From NCBI GenBank assembly GCA_949127695.1, contig CASBQH010000141.1:1-6502 (forward strand): DNA of 6,502 nt. The letters run 5' to 3'. Positions 1 through 5,977 of this stretch are shown here, in pieces; the first letter of the stretch is position 1, and each line of letters begins with the position of its first letter. The notes below the pieces were generated by a model. The model was given only the letters and a program-made list of their open reading frames with translations. It made no database searches and was not told where the DNA came from. Position numbers and translations under genes: made by a program. The DNA is from Synechococcales cyanobacterium PMM_0073 (GTDB lineage Bacteria > Cyanobacteriota > Cyanobacteriia > Elainellales > Elainellaceae).

Positions 1-348
1 AAGCTGAGCAGCAGACTGAGCAGGAACTGAACGAACCGCAGGCGAGTCAGGGCGGGGGGCAGCCTGAACCGGGCGCGCCGAATCGCGAGTGCCGCCTGCG
101 GTGGAATTAGTCTGTGCCCGTCGTTGAGCCTGGGGCGGCGCGGTCTGCGGCTTAGTTTGCGGCTCCACATAGACAAACTCCAACGGCAGCGGTGACTCAG
201 CAGCCTGTGGATTGAGCAGGCGCGGCTGCCAAAACACCAGAACCGCAGCGCCCAGCAGATGCAGTCCGCAGGCCAAGCCGAGATACCCCAAAAAGTGGCG
301 GCTCTGACGGTCAGCAAGTTCAGCACGATAGGTTTGAACCTGGCTCAT
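1..348 (-). CDS. TonB-like energy-transducer protein, N-terminal part (runs off left edge)
   Basis: This frame is open from the ATG at 348 to the left edge and gives 116 residues, so the C-terminal part is missing. A short N-terminal stretch (MSQVQTYRAELADRQSRHF) precedes one hydrophobic span at about residues 20-40 that contains His30. Then comes the hydrophobic LPLEFVYVEP strand (about 54-63) and a Pro/Gln/Ala-rich linker with an N-S-T-A-G-G element at 81-86. This is the layout of cyanobacterial TonB-family proteins: a cytoplasmic stub, a signal anchor with a transmembrane His (as known for E. coli TonB), and an extended periplasmic linker. In the family, a C-terminal domain contacts outer-membrane TonB boxes and transmits the ExbB/ExbD proton-motive force; here that domain would lie outside the window. 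The gene is transcribed divergently from petN, and no good Shine-Dalgarno precedes the ATG. A different Pro-rich periplasmic protein with an N-terminal anchor remains possible. Confidence 0.65.
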   Translation of the reverse strand, partial: MSQVQTYRAELADRQSRHFLGYLGLACGLHLLGAAVLVFWQPRLLNPQAAESPLPLEFVYVEPQTKPQTAPPQAQRRAQTNSTAGGTRDSARPVQAAPRPDSPAVRSVPAQSAAQL

Positions 349-460
349 AGATTAAGTCTGTGATACGTGACTGCAAAGAATCAAAAACAGCCCCTGCTTT
401 GGATTATGATGAGATCTATACGATTCTAAAGTATCGCCGTTTTCACAGGTTTAGAGCACT
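349..460. promoter_or_regulatory. Divergent intergenic region between the TonB-like gene and petN
   Basis: These 112 bases separate two outward-facing genes, so both promoters should lie here. The stretch is clearly more AT-rich than its neighbours. On the plus strand TATGAT (405-410) is a plausible -10 hexamer for petN, 50 bases before its ATG, but no convincing -35 lies 16-18 bases upstream. On the minus strand CATAAT (rc of 406-411) could serve the TonB-like gene, also without a good -35. The 19 bases at 402-420 match the classical Fur-box consensus at about 12 positions, which is suggestive only. I see no riboswitch-like fold. Confidence 0.4.
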
Positions 461-550
461 ATGGACATTTTGACGCTAGGCTGGGTTTCGCTGCTATCGG
501 TCTTCACCTTCTCAATTGCGATGGTGATCTGGGGACGCAACGGCTTCTAA
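461..550 (+). CDS. petN: Cytochrome b6f complex subunit VIII (PetN)
   Basis: This is a complete 29-codon gene from ATG to TAA. The protein starts [10 protein letters not shown] and ends in VIWGRNGF, the invariant signature of PetN in cyanobacteria and plastids, and 29 residues is exactly the family length. It forms a single transmembrane helix (about residues 4-23) at the periphery of the cytochrome b6f complex in the thylakoid membrane. In this family it is needed for assembly and stability of the complex, which passes electrons from plastoquinol to plastocyanin or cytochrome c6. No strong Shine-Dalgarno precedes the ATG. It lies 43 bases before a second small membrane-protein gene on the same strand and probably shares its transcript, ending at the hairpin near 800. 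Its size makes it easy to miss in automated calls. Confidence 0.97.
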   Translation: MDILTLGWVSLLSVFTFSIAMVIWGRNGF

Positions 551-593
551 TGCAGCTCAATTTTTTGTAAAACTGCCCAAACTGCTTGCTGCT

Positions 594-743
594 ATGGCTC
601 AAAGCACCTATCTTACTATTCTGTCTCTGCTGGCCGTGGGTCTGCTCATTGCGGTCACGGGAGGCGTCGCCTACCTCACCACGATGGAGTGGCGCGACCG
701 CAGGCGAGTCGAACGCGAGAAGCGCGAAAAGCGCAGTCGTTAG
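594..743 (+). CDS. Small single-span membrane protein with a basic tail, function unknown
   Basis: This 49-residue frame runs from ATG to TAG, 43 bases after petN and in the same direction. Residues 6-29 form one clean hydrophobic helix (TILSLLAVGLLIAVTGGVAYL). An EWRDRRR motif and a strongly charged, mostly Arg/Lys/Glu tail (39-49) follow. By the positive-inside rule the tail faces the cytoplasm, so the topology is N-out/C-in. I do not recognise a named family. The size and composition resemble small accessory subunits of thylakoid complexes, and the position behind petN makes co-expression likely, but a b6f role is inference. The coding call rests on the well-formed helix plus tail, the fit between petN and the terminator, and the stop codon 34 bases before the hairpin. 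An overlapping frame starting at 586 is less plausible because it runs through the terminator stem. Confidence 0.75.
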   Translation: MAQSTYLTILSLLAVGLLIAVTGGVAYLTTMEWRDRRRVEREKREKRSR

Positions 744-777
744 ATCTTTACATCGCATTGTCAAAAAGCGCATTACC

Positions 778-814
778 AAAAAGCGCAGAGGTTACTTCTA
801 CCTCTGCGCTTTTT
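778..814. terminator. Perfect 15-bp hairpin, bidirectional terminator
   Basis: AAAAAGCGCAGAGGT at 778-792 is exactly the reverse complement of ACCTCTGCGCTTTTT at 800-814, with a 7-base loop (TACTTCT). Each strand ends the GC-rich stem with five Ts, so it fits Rho-independent termination in both directions. On the plus strand it closes the petN unit, 34 bases after the TAG at 741-743. On the minus strand it closes the photosystem I factor gene, whose stop codon at 829-831 is only 14 bases away. Convergent genes sharing one symmetric terminator is an economical and common arrangement. Confidence 0.92.
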
Positions 815-828
815 AAGCTCACCACCAG

Positions 829-1428
829 CTATTGAACCGGCTCTTCAACCATCTCACTGCTCACCTCGTTCAGCAATCTGCGTTTCAGCGCCACAGACTC
901 AGTGCGGGGCAGCAGGTTAAAGGTTTGGCGAAACACGTCGTCAATCTGCTCGTAGGCCACTTCGCCTTCGGCATCCAGAACAACCTTGCCTGACTGGTCG
1001 AGAATCACCGTCTGGGGCACCAAGCCTCTGTAGTAGTAGCCCGGTTCGGTCGGTTCGTAGCTAGCTTTTTCTGGAATCATATCGACGCTGACCGGAATAA
1101 AGTCAGCCGCCCAGCCGTAAGGCTCATCCAGCCGCGAAATCACCGTGGCATAGCTTTTGCAGTCGCTGCTGTCGTCAATGTAAAAAAACAGCAGCGTCGG
1201 GCGCTGGCGCTGGCGCGACTCGGTAATTGTCACCTTGGGCGGCACCAACGAGCCATTCCCGGCATAGAGCGGAAAGATGTTGCCGTCAAACCGATCGTCA
1301 GTCAGGCTAGCTTGGGCGGGTGATGCGCCGCCTAGTAGAAAAACTGCTAGCACAAAGGCCAGCAGCAGACCGCTCAGCAGCTGGGAACCAGTTCTTTTAA
1401 TCCGAGCGCCGCTCAGTATGCTTTTCAT
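829..1428 (-). CDS. Thioredoxin-like photosystem I accumulation factor-type protein, exported
   Basis: This is a 199-residue protein starting at ATG with a weak AGGG ahead of it. Residues 1-40 form a signal peptide: a basic start with KR, the hydrophobic core LLLAFVLAVFLLGG, and an A-Q-A cleavage site before Ser41. The mature part begins SLTDDRFDGNIFPLYAGNGS and continues with PTLLFFYIDDSSDCK (77-91), a YYYRGLVPQT segment (131-140) and a LDQSGKVV strand. I recognise this as the cyanobacterial family annotated as thylakoid membrane photosystem I accumulation factor. It has a thioredoxin-like fold in which Pro138 occupies the cis-proline position. Cys90 is the only cysteine, so it lacks a CXXC pair and is not expected to act as a normal disulfide reductase. 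It probably acts in the lumen or periplasm. It is the last gene of the minus-strand cluster, 70 bases after the DUF3685 gene. The family name comes from memory of homologues; the fold and export signal are visible here. Confidence 0.75.
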   Translation of the reverse strand: MKSILSGARIKRTGSQLLSGLLLAFVLAVFLLGGASPAQASLTDDRFDGNIFPLYAGNGSLVPPKVTITESRQRQRPTLLFFYIDDSSDCKSYATVISRLDEPYGWAADFIPVSVDMIPEKASYEPTEPGYYYRGLVPQTVILDQSGKVVLDAEGEVAYEQIDDVFRQTFNLLPRTESVALKRRLLNEVSSEMVEEPVQ

Positions 1429-1498
1429 ATCCCTATTTCAAACCGCAAAACATCAGCTCAGCTATCTACCATAGATGATTTTTCGCCCCGTTGGAACA

Positions 1499-3427
1499 TT
1501 AGCGCTGCCGATCTCGCCCCGGCTTAGTCTCCTGCCAGACATTGCCCAACCCCTTCAAAACGCCCTTGCCAACTAGGCCAATGCCGCGCCCCAGCAGCTC
1601 AGTTAGCACATAGACAAAGCTGTTGCCCATAAACGACAGCACTGAGCGGATCTGAGGCGCAACGGCATCACGAGTTTCTAGCACCAGCGTCACCACATAG
1701 GGCAGCCCGCTCAGCTCCGAGAGTTCGCTGGTGCGGGGCGCATAGATCAGCGTTTGGCGGATGCCGCGCCCGGTCAGCGTAAACAGCTTGTACTGGCTTT
1801 CAAAAATATTTTTGGGTTCGCGGTAGAGCCGCTCTAGCCGATAGCGCCAGGAGAGGCTGTTGCGAAACCGTTCAATCTCGCGGCTAGAGAGCAGGCGACG
1901 ATCATAGAAGCTGCTTTTAATCGTCTCGACGCTGGCAAAATGGTTGAGCAGCGGCTGCATCACGGCGTTGGCGAGCTGAATCACCAGGTTTTCCAGCAGC
2001 AGCTCAGCCCGCGCCAGCGACTCAGGGTTGCCAGAGGCATAGGGGCGGCTATCCACCGAGAGCGGCAGTTGAAACAGCAGATGTTGCAGTAATTCAATCA
2101 CGCCCGGAATTTTATGCAGGATCTCAGCCTCGACCGTTGCGGCATCGCGCAGCAGCACTTCCAGCACCTCAACATCCGTTTCGCCGCTCTGGGTTCTCAG
2201 CCGCACCGTGTAGTATTTGCCAAAAAAATCGACCAGCATCGCCTGCCAGAGATCGAGCAAAACCAAGTCGCGCTTGGCGGGCAGCTGATCAGGCGCAATC
2301 TGCGAGTAGCGCAGCTCGCTCAGCAGATCTTCTAGCTTGCGAATAGCCAGATAGAGCAGCTCGCGCTTTTTGTCTTCACGCAAGATATCAATTTCTAGCG
2401 GGATCTCGCTCAGATTCGTCAACCCAGACTGGAGCTTGGCGGTGAGGGCATCAAAGGCCAGCTTTTGGATCTCTGGTTGCTGGACTGGTTGTTGGACTGG
2501 TTGCTGAACTGGCAGATCCTGGACTTCTACTAGGCTGCTGCTGCTGGTGCGAACTAGCTGTCCAGCGGGCGGCGAGGGTCGAGCGGGCGGAGCCTGCCCA
2601 GATCGCTGATTGCCTGCCTGCCGCGCCACAGCGGGCGACACAGGTGGCGGTACAGGAGGCTGCGGACGAGGGAACGGCGGCTCGTCCGCTAGGCTGGGCG
2701 TGGCGAGCAGTCCGCTCACCATCCAGCGCGCCGCCCGCAGCTCCCGCAATTTGCCCGCCAGAATCGCCCGATCCAGCAGCGAGAGATCGAGGTTTTGCAG
2801 TTCGGCTGCGACTTCGCTGAGCGCTGCCTCAATTTGCTCTAGGCCAGAAACCCTGAGCCTGCGCCGAAAAGGAGCTAGCCGTAGCCTAGAACGAGGCGGA
2901 GTTTGGGGAGGAGTTCGAGACATAGTTCGCGGCGCAACTGGCAGCTGAACAGGCGTTGAGGCTAGCTGTTCAGCCCAGGGACTCTGTCCGGTTGCCACCC
3001 GCCGAATGACCGCCGCCAGCTCTGAAGCATCGAGACTTTTAGGACAGTAGCCATTTGCACCTGACTGCTGGGCTGCGGCCAAAACCACCGGCTCAGCCAG
3101 ATCGCCCAAGCAGAGCACCGGCAGACTGGGATAGCGCGATTTGATTAAGCGGCAAAGGTTTAGCCCTTGAATCTGGCTCGGATTGAGTCGCCCCAGCCCC
3201 GGATTGAGCAAGACCAGATTGATCGGCAGAGATCTAGACTCTGCGCCTGCTGGCTCAAACTGTCGATCTAAAATTTGCAGCGCCGTCTCGCCATTCTCCG
3301 CCTCTGCCACTAGCGTCATGTCAGGCAGCTGATTTAGCCAGATGCTCATTCCCAGCCGAAACAGCGGATCTTCATCAATGAGCAACAGTCGCAGCGAGTC
3401 TGGAGGCAAAGCATCAATCATGGACAT
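1499..3427 (-). CDS. Ycf55-like DUF3685 protein with a degenerate N-terminal receiver domain
   Basis: From the ATG at 3427 the protein has 642 residues. Residues 10-150 look like a response-regulator receiver: LRLLLIDEDP holds the acidic cluster (D18-E19-D20), and the Lys of YCPKSLD (K130) is kept. However, the phospho-acceptor site reads INLVLLNPGLG with Asn75 instead of Asp, and the switch Thr/Ser is Gly108, so it should not be phosphorylated normally. Residues 193-242 are predicted helical. Residues 246-320 form a Pro/Gln-rich linker with three PVQQ units (306-317). Residues 322-642 match the DUF3685/Ycf55 type known from cyanobacteria and red-algal plastids, whose function is unknown. They end in a hydrophobic segment (about 594-628) that may touch membranes. 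The start is ambiguous: a GTG at 3466 would add 13 residues and an ATG at 3421 would drop two, and none has a good Shine-Dalgarno. It sits between the Trp-repeat gene and the photosystem I factor gene. Confidence 0.75.
   Translation of the reverse strand: MSMIDALPPDSLRLLLIDEDPLFRLGMSIWLNQLPDMTLVAEAENGETALQILDRQFEPAGAESRSLPINLVLLNPGLGRLNPSQIQGLNLCRLIKSRYPSLPVLCLGDLAEPVVLAAAQQSGANGYCPKSLDASELAAVIRRVATGQSPWAEQLASTPVQLPVAPRTMSRTPPQTPPRSRLRLAPFRRRLRVSGLEQIEAALSEVAAELQNLDLSLLDRAILAGKLRELRAARWMVSGLLATPSLADEPPFPRPQPPVPPPVSPAVARQAGNQRSGQAPPARPSPPAGQLVRTSSSSLVEVQDLPVQQPVQQPVQQPEIQKLAFDALTAKLQSGLTNLSEIPLEIDILREDKKRELLYLAIRKLEDLLSELRYSQIAPDQLPAKRDLVLLDLWQAMLVDFFGKYYTVRLRTQSGETDVEVLEVLLRDAATVEAEILHKIPGVIELLQHLLFQLPLSVDSRPYASGNPESLARAELLLENLVIQLANAVMQPLLNHFASVETIKSSFYDRRLLSSREIERFRNSLSWRYRLERLYREPKNIFESQYKLFTLTGRGIRQTLIYAPRTSELSELSGLPYVVTLVLETRDAVAPQIRSVLSFMGNSFVYVLTELLGRGIGLVGKGVLKGLGNVWQETKPGRDRQR
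2475..2510 (-). repeat. Three 12-bp tandem units encoding PVQQ
   Basis: The plus strand reads GGTTGCTGGACT, GGTTGTTGGACT and GGTTGCTGAACT in direct succession, differing at one position each from the first. In the minus-strand gene they encode three PVQQ units within the disordered linker between the receiver-like and DUF3685 domains. The unit is a multiple of three, so copy-number change would keep the frame. Confidence 0.85.
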
Positions 3428-3505
3428 GACAGGGTACAGAAAAAGCGAAGCAACTGTCCTTGGCACTCCATCGTATGATCACCCGCCGAAATTGATGCCT
3501 AAACT

Positions 3506-5755
3506 CTAGGGTCTGGGGGGCAATGGATCGAGCGGCGGCAGCGGATCAGCAGACTGAGACGGCTCCGGATCAGGCGCTTCGGAGCGCTCTGGTGAGGGCG
3601 CAGGCAACCTTGAATCCTGCGGTGGGGTATAGGGCTGATAGGTGCCGGGGGGCGGCACAGTTTCAATCTCACTAGGCAACCAAGGACGCGGCGGTGAACT
3701 GGGTGAAACGCTCGGATCAGGCGAGGCGGCAGGCGAATTATCTGGATTATCCGGCCTATTCTCCGGCTGGCTGTCCTGGTTCGGCCATTGGTTATCAGGG
3801 AACAGCGTTTCGAGTGGATTATCGGCAGGCTCAGCCAAAAAGCCGCCGTCTGGTGAGGGCTGCGGCGGATTCAGCTGGATTTCCCACTGCCGGATCGAAG
3901 CCTGAGCGCGGCTGGAGAGGGCGCGGCCTGAGCCGATCCGGGAGGCCGTGGCGATAGCAGAACTCAGCTGTCCGGCTGCGGCCTGCGCCAGCGCCTGATC
4001 TAGAATCGGCTGATCTTGAGCAATTTGGCTGTTCACCCGCTGCTGATTGCGCCAGTCGCCAATTGCAGTCTGGGCGTCTCGATAGAGGGCGCGGCCTGCA
4101 CCAATCTGGCTGGCCATCTGAATTGCCTGCTCCAGGTTGCCCTGCTGCGCCAAGTCAGTCGCTTGCTCCAGCTGAGGCCGATCTTCCAGCGTCTGAATTT
4201 GGGAGCGCCAGCTGGCAATCAGCGTCTGGGACTGCTGGCGCAGGGCACGACCGAGCGGCACCTGACTGGCTGCGGCAATGGCTGCTTTAAATGAGTCGAT
4301 GCTGCCGCCCTTGGCCAGACGCAGCGCTCGATCCACCATCGGCTGGTCTTCAATCCGCTCTGTTTCCCTTTGCCAGTGGGCAATCAGCGTTTGCGCCTGC
4401 AAGCGACGCGGCGCATCTGGATCAATCTGCTGCGCCTGCTTGACGGCTAGATTGAGCATGGCCGGATGCTCAAAATCGGCGGCGGCACTCGCATACTTCA
4501 GCTGGATCAAGTCCTGTAGCTGTGCCTGCCAGCTGGTCTTAAACAGCTGCGCCTGATTGTGAAATGGGCTATCTGGCTTGACTTGAGCCATCGCCGTGAT
4601 CGCTTCAGCCAGATTCACCAGGTTCTCAACGGTGGGAGCCCAGCGGCTGGAGAGGGCTGGATTAGCCAGCGCATAGGCATGGCCAAACCGGTACATCTCG
4701 TCAATTTCCGGCTGATTCACGGTTTTGGGAGCAAGCCGCAGCGTTGCAATTGCCCCCAACCGATCGCCCTTCAGCCACTGCTGGTTGCCTCTTTCCACCA
4801 GCTTTTGGCTCCACTGCTTCAAACTGGCTTTGGCCGCCGCCGCCGCGTAAGTCTGGCCAGACATCTGCTGAGCCAGGGCAATCGCTGCCCCCAGCTGCTG
4901 CGGGTTTTCTGCCAGCCTCTGGGCGCGCGCAAATGCCTGCCATGCCTGCTTCTCAACCCCCAGCTGACGGGCTAAGGCTTCAGCGCCATTTTCTAGCTCC
5001 CAGTAGTCTCGCTCAAAGGCGGACAGCAGCACAATATAGTCAGAGACGGCGCTCCAATCTTTCTGCTTGAGTGCTGCCTGCGCTTTTTCGTTCAGCTTGG
5101 TGGCGCGCTGCGAATATTTGCGCCAGCGAGACAGCGCGGCCTGGGCATCTTGGTGAATCGGCGTGGAGGTAGGAATATGGCTGATTGCCGCCTCCGCGCC
5201 TTTGAGATCGCCCCGCACGACGCGATTGGTGGAAATTGTCAAGACTTGATCTGACCATTCGGTAATCAGGCGCTGCGCTTCGCCATATAGCGGATGCTCT
5301 GGCTGCCACTGCTTGAGCAGATCAATCCCGGCAATTAGCTTGGCGATCTCGCCTGACTGCGCGGCTTCTTGGGCGCAGTAGAGCCGCTCCATATCCAGAG
5401 ATAGCTGTCCTGGCTGCTTGCAGTCAATTTGAGGCGGCAGGCTAACGAGCCAAACCAGCGCAGCTGTCCCCATGCCGCCTAAAACTGCAAGCGCAGAGAC
5501 CCAAACCAGCGGCCAATGCCATTGCTTAGAGCCAAGTTTAAAGCCGGGTTGAGCCGGAAGATCGGGCGGCAAACTCGGCTTGGCCGGGTCGCGTTCGGGG
5601 GTTGGCAGCGCAGCGCCGAAGGGCTTAGCCTGGGTTTCGGCCTGCATTTCGGCCTGCATTTCGGCGGCAGAGGTTTTGAAAATGGGCCAGCGCAGCCAGC
5701 GCGGCGACTGCTTCAGAGGAGGCTGAAGATTTTGTTTAAGGGATGGTTTTACCAT
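3506..5755 (-). CDS. Membrane-anchored Trp-repeat protein of unknown function, with Pro-rich tail
   Basis: This 749-residue protein starts at an ATG with AAGG seven to ten bases upstream. Residues 1-80 are a basic, Gln/Ala-rich cytoplasmic stub. Residues 81-107 form one membrane span (WPLVWVSALAVLGGMG onward). The rest is predicted outside the cytoplasm. The only two cysteines, C112 and C127, lie just past the span and could form a disulfide. Residues 130-628 are all-helical. The best repeats run from W461 through W516 and W568 to W624, each with x-D-x-P about nine to thirteen residues after Trp and G-R-A-L near the end. Degenerate copies are visible around W167, W211, W315 and W409. Residues 629-749 are a disordered Pro/Ser/Asp tail. 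I recall similar cyanobacterial proteins being called hypothetical or chromosome segregation ATPase-like, but I see no Walker motif. It follows a paralogue and precedes the DUF3685 gene by 40-80 bases. A scaffold role is inference from the repeats. Confidence 0.85.
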   Translation of the reverse strand: MVKPSLKQNLQPPLKQSPRWLRWPIFKTSAAEMQAEMQAETQAKPFGAALPTPERDPAKPSLPPDLPAQPGFKLGSKQWHWPLVWVSALAVLGGMGTAALVWLVSLPPQIDCKQPGQLSLDMERLYCAQEAAQSGEIAKLIAGIDLLKQWQPEHPLYGEAQRLITEWSDQVLTISTNRVVRGDLKGAEAAISHIPTSTPIHQDAQAALSRWRKYSQRATKLNEKAQAALKQKDWSAVSDYIVLLSAFERDYWELENGAEALARQLGVEKQAWQAFARAQRLAENPQQLGAAIALAQQMSGQTYAAAAAKASLKQWSQKLVERGNQQWLKGDRLGAIATLRLAPKTVNQPEIDEMYRFGHAYALANPALSSRWAPTVENLVNLAEAITAMAQVKPDSPFHNQAQLFKTSWQAQLQDLIQLKYASAAADFEHPAMLNLAVKQAQQIDPDAPRRLQAQTLIAHWQRETERIEDQPMVDRALRLAKGGSIDSFKAAIAAASQVPLGRALRQQSQTLIASWRSQIQTLEDRPQLEQATDLAQQGNLEQAIQMASQIGAGRALYRDAQTAIGDWRNQQRVNSQIAQDQPILDQALAQAAAGQLSSAIATASRIGSGRALSSRAQASIRQWEIQLNPPQPSPDGGFLAEPADNPLETLFPDNQWPNQDSQPENRPDNPDNSPAASPDPSVSPSSPPRPWLPSEIETVPPPGTYQPYTPPQDSRLPAPSPERSEAPDPEPSQSADPLPPLDPLPPRP
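3884..4378 (-). repeat. Three well-conserved 52-56-residue Trp-anchored helical repeats
   Basis: Within the 749-residue protein, Trp461, Trp516, Trp568 and Trp624 recur at spacings of 55, 52 and 56. After each of the first three comes an acidic x-D-x-P-x-x-x-x-A element (IEDQPMVDRA, LEDRPQLEQA, AQDQPILDQA), then a small-residue helix with A-I-x-x-A-S, then G-R-A-L (LGRAL, GAGRAL, GSGRAL) and an A/S-Q-x-x-I helix leading to the next Trp. At the DNA level only short blocks are kept, for example AGGGCGCGGCCTG at both 3916 and 4086, so the duplication is old. Confidence 0.85.
5629..5664 (-). repeat. Three 12-bp tandem units encoding AEMQ/AETQ
   Basis: On the plus strand CCTGGGTTTCGG is followed by two identical CCTGCATTTCGG units. 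In the minus-strand gene they encode AEMQ, AEMQ and AETQ in the cytoplasmic stub before the membrane span. This is a small in-frame expansion with no functional signal. Confidence 0.85.
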
Positions 5756-5977
5756 GACGCCTTTGCCTAAACAGTTCTGAATAGTTGGTTCAAATCATTC
5801 GCTCTGCCGGAGGTACTCAGACCCAGAGATTTTGACCAAAAGCCATACGAGGAGCGCGACCTGAAAACTATATCAGCCCGTCAACCAGACAGGAAACTTC
5901 AAGAGCAAAGTAGTAGTTTAAATAGCAGTAAATGACCAGAATTTCAACTCTTTGAGCTAAACTGCTGGATTTGCCAG
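5756..5977 (-). other. 222-bp intergenic region between the two Trp-repeat genes
   Basis: No credible ORF is present on either strand. The part near 5905-5945 is AT-rich. The minus strand carries a candidate extended -10 (listed separately). A short GCTGG/CCAGC inverted repeat at 5964-5978 overlaps the upstream stop codon but has no T-tract, so I do not call it a terminator. I see no tRNA, repeat array or mobile-element end. Confidence 0.6.
5867..5875 (-). promoter_or_regulatory. Candidate extended -10 promoter for the 749-residue gene
   Basis: The minus strand reads TGATATAGT here: a TGn extension directly before TATAGT, which matches TATAAT at five of six positions. This would start transcription near 5860, about 105 bases before the ATG. 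The -35 position 17 bases upstream is TTCCTG, which is poor, but extended -10 promoters tolerate that. If real, the 749-residue gene, the DUF3685 gene and the photosystem I factor gene form a unit separate from the upstream paralogue. Confidence 0.35.

Noticed and set aside
504..779. Minus-strand frame of 91 codons opposite petN and the small membrane-protein gene
   Set aside because: It is antisense to two well-supported genes and shows no recognisable domain or composition.
586..816. Plus-strand frame of 76 codons starting at TTG 586
   Set aside because: It overlaps the better 49-codon frame at 594, uses a rare start and runs through the terminator hairpin; its translation is an unstructured mix.
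2610..2948. Plus-strand 112-codon frame inside the DUF3685 gene
   Set aside because: It is a shadow of the Pro-rich linker on the other strand; Ser/Arg/Gly-rich and without domain features.
3464..3466. GTG at 3466 as the preferred start of the DUF3685 gene
   Set aside because: The GGA abuts the GTG directly, too close for a Shine-Dalgarno, and the receiver fold begins well after the ATG at 3427; it cannot be excluded.
3884..4378. Classical TPR assignment for the repeats
   Set aside because: The period is 52-56 residues, not 34, and the Trp, Asp-Pro and Gly-Arg-Ala-Leu positions do not follow the TPR consensus.
4559..4975. Plus-strand 138-codon frame and other frames opposite the 749-residue gene
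   Set aside because: Long open shadow frames are expected opposite GC-rich coding DNA; the minus frame has a clear membrane span and repeats.
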